A stretch of DNA of 64,000 nucleotides from Gnetum montanum (Eukaryota > Streptophyta > Gnetopsida > Gnetales > Gnetaceae), in the NCBI GenBank assembly GCA_015680685.1, contig MNCI01036774.1, positions 749,240-813,239 on the forward strand. The letters run 5' to 3'. The notes beneath the pieces were generated by a model that was not told where the DNA came from, did no database searches, and saw only the letters and a list, made by a program, of their open reading frames with translations. Below are positions 57,224-64,000 of the stretch, piece by piece (the first letter of the stretch is position 1; each line of letters begins with the position of its first letter). The position numbers were made by a program, and so were the translations under genes.

Positions 57224-59182
57224 ATCTCCTCCTTCCAACTTAGTCATGGGGGAGATGACCATCCATACTAACACTTTAAGTAGCTCCTTAGTCTTTTGAC
57301 TTTTTTTTTTACACATTTTTTAGTTTTACAAATTTTTGTTTTCATATTCTTTATTTTACATATTTTTGTTTCTCAGGTTATTGATCTTTTCTAATTTTTT
57401 GTTTTACACAATTGTTAGTATATTTAATATTTCTTGAATAATCTTTTACTTTCTTTTATATTTTCTTATGATTGATGTAATTTTTTACTCTTTTTGCTAA
57501 TAAGGTACCAGGTACAATGGTAATGTGCTACTCGATGGTGGTATGTATCATTTGTGATTTGATTGTTGATGTCTGGTTCCTAACTTTGAATGTCATAATT
57601 GATAACTAGGACATGGTTTCTTTTCATGTAATATGTAGTGAGTCCACATCATCCACCCATCCATACACTTTATGGTTTTCCTTGTTTTGGAAATGTTCAA
57701 TCCCTTTTTCATTAATGCAATCTTAATAAATTTGTAACTTGTGTAGTTTCTAGAATTGGAAAAGAATCAAAGTTTCGAATAGGGTGTGGCTTCAAAGGGA
57801 TACAATATTCTTCATGATTTTCCATTTGCCTATGTATGGGAGTGTTCTCGTGAGCTTCTCATTGTTTTGTGTCATTTCACAACAAGAAGTCAAATAAGTC
57901 CTTGCATGGTGTAGTCCTCATTAATATATATATATATATGATGAGGATTCAAAGCACACCTCTTAGACCAAATAAAAGGGCTACAAGCATTGGTTATGGA
58001 GCTTGTCTTGTCTCCTTTGATTAAGGCCCTTTCTCACTTTCTACTTCTTCTCCAATTTGGAATAGTGGTTGTCTTGTGAGTGCATTCTTATGTCTTAGGG
58101 GATGAACTAGTCTTAGAATGTTGATGTGAAGTCACTGAAAGTGGTTGGTTTTGGTCTAGTCTAAGGATGGATTCTACCAAGCCATTTAATCATAAACTCT
58201 ACAAGGGACTTCATGTGACCATAATTAGGAACTCCATTCCATCCTCTCTCTCATCCATCTATGCTTTTCATGCCTCACCTCACTACTAGTTTCATGTTTT
58301 GATTTGATGTTCTAGTTTGATGTGTCAAGTTTCTCAATTCGTTACTTTTGGGTTTCTATACTTAACCTTCCATAACCATTAATCATCCACGGAGCCCATA
58401 GACTCCTTGGTTAGAAGTTATGCAAGGCCATAAAAGGCTTGTGCCTGCTTTGGAGAGGATCCACTTGCATATCTTTTGGTTTGGTTAAGTTAAGTTCTTT
58501 AACCTTAGACATTTTTACAATAAAATTCTTTTATTTACCCCATCAATGCCATCCAATTGTGTGCATCTTCACAAATGATTTTAGTGAATTCCTTCTTTTT
58601 ATTGTTGTGAATTCTATACCCTCTTTTTAGTATTCCTTATGTTAATATTTTTCTAAATTTTATGGACTACTTCTCTTACTTAACCCATTTGTTAGTCTTC
58701 CCACCAACATTATCAAGCAACCAATCTACCACAATCACAACTTCACTGGATAAAATCACTAATGAGACAAGGTATTCAATTGCTATGTGTTACACTTTAT
58801 ATACTAATCCTTGATTTTGTTGTGATTGCAGTGGGGAGCATGGACTAGAAGTAGGATTTTCTTCACTAATAATGATGCAACAATATCACTCACGGGAGAT
58901 TGTTCATGACCACTAGATCTCTTCTACCTCTCCCTCACTCTTTTGTTGCCAAAAGGGGTTGGATGTCCATTAGATCTGAGGGTGTTCTTTCCTATTATCA
59001 TGAACACCCAACCTTGTACACAATTGTAATGATGTATGCTCAAGCACTTTTGTATTTTTTTTGTTTCCTCTATGTCACTTTGCATGTCATTCAAACATTC
59101 CATACCTTCTAATATATTTTATAAGGGACTTGTTCCTCTTCTTCTGTACTCGAGGACGAGTTTTCATTCAATCGTGGGAGTA
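57224..59182 (+). other. Element A post-pol region and PPT
   Basis: T-rich runs directly after the integrase stop, then about 1.7 kb of non-coding DNA collinear with B, C, D and F. It includes TTTGGAGAGGATCCACTTGC (58449-58468), a (TA)n run near 57924-57938, the CTCGAGGACGAGTTTTCATTC box and the PPT ATCGTGGGAGTA (59171-59182). Open frames 58439-58630 and 58900-59112 have no recognised motif. Confidence 0.75.
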
Positions 59183-60056
59183 TGATGAATCATGTTTTAC
59201 ATAAGCTTTGATATCAAGGTGGTCGTAATATCAAGTACATGATATTAGATATGTGATATCATGACCCAAGATGTGATATCGAGCATGGGATATTGTAGGG
59301 GTACTGCTAAGCCTATAAATACAGCCCTTGGGCACATGATTCGGGGGTAGTTTTTGAAGTCAAGTAGAAAAATTCTTGCAATTTATTCATTTGAAAGATA
59401 GAATATTTTCCAAGTGCCTGCAATAGGAGGTCTAAGTGTAATCAGATCTTTATTTAAGCATTGATGTAGCTAAACACACTATTGCATTGGCAATAAAGAC
59501 AAGCTCTTTGATTCATCCTTGTAGCACTTGAGACTTTCTTTCTTTGTTTATGCATTTATATATTGTGATTTATGCAGTTTACATTTAATATTATTCATTC
59601 AAAAATTAATTTTGATTAATTGAAAAACTAATTAAATTACACAAGCATGACCCTTTCGAACATACGTGTGACACTTGGTATCTCAAAAATGGTTAGCATT
59701 TGACAACCCAGCGGTGTGTACATGAAGTTCAAGATGTGTCCAAGAAGTGGCGATGGTTACTTGTGTTAGGCTAGATTAGACAATAGTTCACTTAGCATTT
59801 AATTACTCTCACTTTCATTATTTTTTTAGGTGATCAAATTGATAAAACATAAAATGATAAAAATCTTATGCCTTAGTCACACTTAAGCATACACTTGCAT
59901 TTCACAAGTGAGACTAGGAAGACAACTAATGGACAACACAAACTCGCCATTTAGCTCCAGCATACTTGGTAATTAAAGTTTGTGGAATTCAACTAAATCA
60001 CACATGAACACCTATGATTCGTATGGTTGGACGTAGGGGTACCTCGCCGCTTATTA
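59183..60056 (+). repeat. Element A 3' LTR
   Basis: 874 bp, TGATGAATCATG...CGCTTATTA (decayed CTCATCA). TATA box TATAAAT 59314-59320. U3 GATATY tract at 59225-59300. Confidence 0.92.
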
Positions 60057-60061
60057 GTAAT
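60057..60061 (+). repeat. Target site duplication GTAAT, right copy (element A)
   Basis: One base different from GCAAT at 49986-49990. Confidence 0.75.
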
Positions 60062-61713
60062 GATGTAGAAATCAACACCATGGATTATAATTTTTTCCTA
60101 TGATATTAAACTATAAATGAAATGATTATACTTGATAGTGAGACCATGACATCCATCCATCCATTTCTATAAATAAGAGATTCTTGTCATGGAATTAATG
60201 GTCTCTATCACATTGAAAACTTAAATGAACCTAAGGATCACTATGCTTTGAAGAAAGGAGGAAGGATCAAGAGGGTATAGATACAGGTGTGGCACCAACA
60301 AGATTTGTTGATTCTTTGGACCTCTAATAAGGATCCCACTAGTTCCATGTTGATGCACTACCACTCATATTTTTGTTATCTTTGGAAAACATTATTTGAG
60401 AATAATTGGTTTCTTGTTATGTCACTAGGTAGACATGGGACCCATGCGTGAAGGTAGGCTACTTTTAAGAATTTCATTGTCTATTAGACTAGTTCCACTA
60501 TGTAATTGGAAAGATGTCTGATCCATGCTTGAAGATACTTTTTCAGCTAATGGCGAAGGTCCACACACTAAACACCAATATTTATTTATTTTCAAAAATA
60601 TTAGCATTTTATTTACTATTTTCTTATAACGTAGTGCAAGATTCCAACTAAGGTAGTTTTGTAATATTTGGAACAAAGGCATGATTTGCATTTAACTTCT
60701 ATGGTGTCCATAGCCACCTATAGAAGTGGTGATAAAAGAACCATGTGGGCATGAACCTACTTTGAGAAGGATCTACTTACATGACTTTTATTGATTAGGA
60801 CTCAGAACCAATCTCACATCTTCAAATACATCATTTATAAATTTTCAAATTCATACATGATTTTGGCACTCACTTCTCATTAATATTGATTAATTTTTAA
60901 TGCTTTTATATTGAGATTGTTTTCAAATTCCCTATTTCATAGTCATTTTAGAATTTAAAATATCTAATCCTCATGATTTTCAATATTTTAGTGCATTTAT
61001 GATATCTTGTGAACTATACCTTTGATTTTACTTATTTGAAAACATGTGAGCTCTTTAAGTTAAGCTCTATATCATGGAGGCAAAGGACATAATTTTTAAA
61101 AAAATTTATAACATCTAAATTTTAAACGTTAAGGTAACTAATAATAAAAAAAGTTGAAATAACTTAAAAACATTATAACTTATAAATGTTATTCTACAAT
61201 AATCTTGAGGACATGATCATGGGTAAGTAGCATATACAAATAGTGCCTAAAAAAGTTTCTAAGGTTGAAATACATTCATCGGTTAAGGAAAAGAGGCCAA
61301 TAGAAGGACATGATCATGGGTAAGTAGCATATACAAGAATTAAAGCTTGAATAATATATGTTCACTACCTAGAAATCCATTAATTGATGATGAGATATTT
61401 TGGTTCATCCTTCAAATGTTCTACATAAAAGTAAAGATGCCAATGAAGCAACCAATGTTGGAAGAACTATAACCACTAGGAATGATACGAAGATTCATTA
61501 TTGGTGAATTTTTAAAGGTTTTAGTAAACTTCGATGTTTATCTAGTTATTTGTCAAATTTTTGTAACAACCACTTGAATAAATTTTATAAATACCACACT
61601 CAAGTCTTATTCATTATGTATGAGTTAGTTGTATCACTTCCATAAATTTTATAATACACTCTATTTCATTTTTGTATAATTCAAGGATGAGTCTTTAGTT
61701 AATTATAGGGAAG
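60062..61713 (+). other. Element F post-pol region, right piece, and PPT
   Basis: Collinear with the 3' non-coding part of B and A. CATCCATCCATTTCTATAAATAAGAGATTC parallels B at 18806-18835. GAAGGATCAAGAGGG and TTTGAGAAGGATCTACTTAC (60761-60780) match family blocks. The end GATGAGTCTTTAGTTAATTATAGGGAAG resembles the pre-PPT box and a poor PPT. Between 61200 and 61330 a phrase (GGACATGATCATGGGTAAGTAGCATATACAA) occurs twice, about 109 bp apart, a small local duplication. Confidence 0.6.
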
Positions 61714-62195
61714 TGATAAATGATGAAAGTATTATTTCAAAAGAGCTTCATCAACATAGCTTAGTTGACTAAGCCTGTAATATGACAATGCAAATACAAT
61801 GATACAATCACAATAAATACTTATAAATAAAATTCACCTACCATGTTTGTGATCACTTTTGGTCACTAGTGCAGTTGAACTCTTGTAGTTTGTTTATGTA
61901 GTTTAGTAACAATTTGTGAGTGATTGCAGCATGAATTCAAGTTAATTATACAATGTCTTAGTTTAGTAGCATTATACCTAAACACACTCCATGATTGACA
62001 ATAAGATTAAGATTGATTTATATTCGTTACTACAATCTAACTTAGCATAGAATTACTTTCAATGTAATTTATTTTTCATGTAATTAGTTTAATATTTACA
62101 TTTCTATGCACATTAATCATTGGTGGAATGAACACAACCAATTTTGAATGTAAACATATATTTACTTGGTAATCTCAACAACTCTTAAACCACTT
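61714..62195 (+). repeat. Element F 3' LTR, truncated
   Basis: TGATAAATGATGAAAG start, TATA-like TTATAAATAAAATTC near 61830, GGTGGAATGAACACAACCAATTTT and ACTTGGTAATCTCAACA in the order of 35630-36160. It stops where the RTE tail begins at 62195, so roughly the last 250 bp are missing. Confidence 0.65.
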
Positions 62196-63300
62196 ATCAT
62201 CATCATCATCATCATCATTTTAGCCTTGTTCCAACAAAATAGGATCAACTACATGAGTTCCTTTTTGCTATTTGCTTCAATGAGGAGCTAGATCTTTATT
62301 TATTTGTAGTTTCTTTAAATCATCTTCAACTATTTTTTTTCCATAGCTTTTTTTATCTTTCTTTTAGTGCTTTTCTTGGAATAGTGATAAAGTAACCATT
62401 TTTCTAGGCTCATTGTCTAATCTTCTTTGCACGTGTTCAAACCATCTAAGCTACCATTTCTATAACTTAGTTGAAATAGAAGCTACTCCAGATCTTCATC
62501 TGATGTTTGTATTATATAGTTTATCTCTTCTGGTAACATTCAATATCCATCTAAGCATTCACATTTCTACTACATTGATTTGTTGTTCATGCCTCTTTTG
62601 TACTATCTAACATACAACACCATCTAAGATAGCAGGCCCAATTGTTGTCATGTAACTTCCCCTTCAGTTTTATTGGTATTTTTTTATCACATAGAACACC
62701 ACTAGCCTATTTCTATTTTGACCATCTTGCCTTAATTCTATTTCTTCTGTCTCTGTCAATTTTACCATTTGAGTGAGGAATGACTCTAGGTAGTAAAACT
62801 ATTTGCAATGAGGGACTTTTTGGCCTTAAATTGATACTTCTATTTCACCATTGTTTATGTTATTAAAATTGCATTTCATGTATTTGATCTTATTTTTGCT
62901 AAATTTCAAGCCTTTTTATTCTAGATCATATCTCCACTTCTCCATTTTAGAAGCAATATTTTCTCAAGCTATATCTACTAACACAATATCATCTACAACT
63001 AGTATACACTAAGGGATTTCATCTTATATTTCGTTTATTAATTCAATCATAATAATGGAAAATTAGATGTTATTCCAAAAGCGATTCTAATTTTAGTGGT
63101 AGCTTCTTCATGCATGTCTTGAATCAGTTTAATATATTTATTAGAGATATTTTTTCTCTACAGGGCATACCAACTAATATCTCTAGGTATATCATATACT
63201 TTTTCTAAGTCAATGAAGATGATAGGTAAATTTTTTCTATGTTTTTTTGAATTTGTTCATCAGTTGTCTTCTTATGGTATGACTCATTTGCTTGATCCCA
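62196..63300 (-). pseudogene. RTE-type LINE, 5'-truncated, reverse transcriptase remnant
   Basis: Minus strand: LPIIFIDLEKVYDIPRDIS (about 63175-63235), KYIKLIQDMHEEATTKIRIA (63075-63140), then CILVVDDIVLVDIA near 62960-63010, where the usual FADD is VVDD, still with both Asp. Next come KMEKWRYDLE, NKIKYMKCNF, GQKVPHC, GVLCDKKIPIKLKGKL near 62650. This is the characteristic text of plant RTE LINE reverse transcriptases. The 3' end is the conserved tail plus (ATG)n at 62195-62255. No endonuclease domain is present; the copy is 5'-truncated and full of stops and frameshifts. Confidence 0.88.
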
Positions 63301-63440
63301 CCACTTGAGCCACCTTATCACATACATATTTTGATGATTTTGAACATGGAATTGTAAGTTATATTGCACAACTTATTATGTCTTGTTGTAATGATTACTT
63401 GTCCTTTAGGACATTGTAGAAACGTTGCCTCGAAAGCCTT
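63301..63440. other. Transition between LINE and unique sequence
   Basis: No clear feature; LINE similarity fades upstream (on the minus strand) of the IDLEK motif. Confidence 0.3.
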
Positions 63441-63457
63441 CAAAAAAGGAAGGAAGC

Positions 63458-63561
63458 TCCGTTCCTACGGTGCTGAGACGTGAGATTAGTTGTTTGCAAT
63501 CCATACTGGTCCGTTCGTACGGCAGTGAGACGTGTGGTTAGTTGTTTGCAATTGGTACTGT
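63458..63561 (+). repeat. 52-bp tandem duplication with ACGT and CCAAT-like motifs
   Basis: Two imperfect copies (63458-63509, 63510-63561) share CCGTTC-TACGG, GTGAGACGTG, GGTTAGTTGTTTGCAAT-type text and TACTG. Each has a GAGACGTG (ACGT core), and the second ends near ATTGG (CCAAT complement). Confidence 0.85.
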
Positions 63562-63570
63562 GGTTTACAG

Positions 63571-63576
63571 TATAAA
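63571..63576 (+). promoter_or_regulatory. TATA-like box after the 52-bp repeat
   Basis: TATAAA in ACAGTATAAACATGG, ten bases after the tandem repeat. Promoter function is only a guess from position and context. Confidence 0.25.
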
Positions 63577-64000
63577 CATGGACTCGAAATTATTGAATAA
63601 TTAAAAACAAACAGAAACGAAGATTCGTTGCTTGTTTCGTTTCTACCATCAGCATCTTTGCATGTTCGCTTTATCCCATTAGAGCATCACCGCCTAAACT
63701 CCTTCGGTATGTTAGAAGAGGCATCGCAATTCGGCAGCGTTGCAGAAATTGCATAGTATCAACTTGCCCTTATTCCTTACTTTGAAATGCATCCTTGCTG
63801 TCCGACAGGTTACTTTGTAAAGTATTAATTAATTAACCAATGTTTAAAGACATTGCACCAGGCAAGCATATGCTTTTTAGAAAAGAGGAAGAACTCGATA
63901 TACATTTATTTTGCTGCTGTTGGTGCACTCAATCTAAAGAAACGTGCGGTCATTATAACTGCTTGCATCCCATATTCTTTCTGTAAAAGTCTGCGACGGA

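Larger units (their letters stand above)
49991..60056 (+). mobile_element. Element A: near full-length Athila-like retrotransposon
   Basis: 10.07-kb plus-strand element: LTRs 49991-50865 (875 bp) and 59183-60056 (874 bp), primer site 50867-50883, gag, protease, RT, RNase H, integrase, 2-kb post-pol region, PPT 59171-59182. Pol text is of Athila type (LLKVGFIYPIVDSEWVSPL, FLDGYSGYNQI, EGIVLGHCISKVGIEVD, VRSFLGH). Many stops, largely CAA/CAG to TAA/TAG, and several frameshifts make it inactive. Confidence 0.93.
35630..62195 (+). mobile_element. Element F: old gutted Athila-like element hosting E, D and A
   Basis: Its pieces in order: LTR 35630-36430, gag 36480-38000, protease 38200-38560, a short linker to 38948, post-pol pieces at 49638-49985 and 60062-61700, PPT, and a truncated 3' LTR 61714-62195. 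It is interrupted by E (with D inside) and by A, each with target duplications. No RT or integrase text is found, so pol was deleted or scrambled before or after insertion. The sum of F's own pieces is about 5.5 kb. That all pieces belong to one element is inference from order, orientation and the insertion boundaries. Confidence 0.65.
63441..64000. other. Compositionally distinct, possibly unique region
   Basis: CpG dinucleotides and GC content are visibly higher than in the retroelement DNA, and no family repeat recurs here. No coding frame is supported. It could be a gene's upstream region continuing beyond the window. Confidence 0.4.

Noticed and set aside
1-64000. CRISPR arrays, rRNA, tRNA genes, bacterial operons
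   Set aside because: None seen. tRNA-like matches are only the short primer-binding sites; repeats are LTR or microsatellite in nature.

Overview
This window looks like intergenic DNA from a seed plant with a large genome. It is AT-rich, contains no intact cellular gene, rRNA or tRNA that I can recognise, and is almost entirely old plant retroelements. The dominant family is a Ty3/gypsy LTR retrotransposon of Athila-like type. I infer that from the tRNA-Asp-type primer site, the RT and integrase motifs, and the absence of a chromodomain or second RNase H. There are also plant RTE-type LINE remnants. I cannot name the species. Long, old, little-purged LTR elements would suit a gymnosperm or a large-genome angiosperm, but that is inference.

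Layout. 1-877: part of an Athila-like LTR. 878-5769: LINE-like debris, an LTR-start-like repeat, a 230-bp direct repeat and a (TC)n tract. 5770-10363: element G, a gypsy-like element with 710-bp LTRs, a decayed gag and no recognisable pol, TSD GAAAG. 10364-16495: old debris with a Tat/Ogre-like RNase H remnant, a minus-strand LTR related to G, and a protease-bearing retroelement or pararetrovirus-like remnant (continued at 21155-22140). 16496-21149: element B, a short non-autonomous Athila derivative, TSD ATATC. 22141-23916 and 34180-35330: a split, unclassified coiled-coil element. 23917-34179: element C, near full-length Athila-like, minus strand. 35630 to about 62195: element F, an old gutted Athila-like copy. 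F was entered by E (38949-49632, TSD AGATA), which was itself entered by D (42308-49400, minus strand, TSD ACTAT). F was also entered by A (49991-60056, plus strand, TSD GCAAT/GTAAT). 62196-63300: a minus-strand RTE LINE sits where F's 3' LTR breaks off. 63400-64000: a compositionally different stretch with a 52-bp tandem repeat and a TATA-like box, perhaps upstream of a gene outside the window.

How the parts relate. A and C keep the full order LTR, tRNA-Asp PBS, gag, protease, RT, RNase H, integrase, PPT, LTR, but both are dead. B, D and F are internal-deletion derivatives of the same family that keep the cis-acting ends and different amounts of gag and protease. B is the most striking: a single 380-codon frame broken only by two TAG codons, joining the gag N-terminus to the zinc-knuckle and proline-rich tail while the capsid core and all of pol are missing. 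The U3 of each subfamily carries its own short iterated, partly palindromic motif. In two elements (B, D) the two LTRs differ clearly in length, mainly or partly through this U3 tract.

Two places with single N bases look like scaffold-joining errors: a perfect 130-bp inverted repeat in B and a perfect 46-bp direct repeat in A. Most identifications rest on motifs read by eye in decayed frames. Element boundaries with matching target duplications are the firmest calls.
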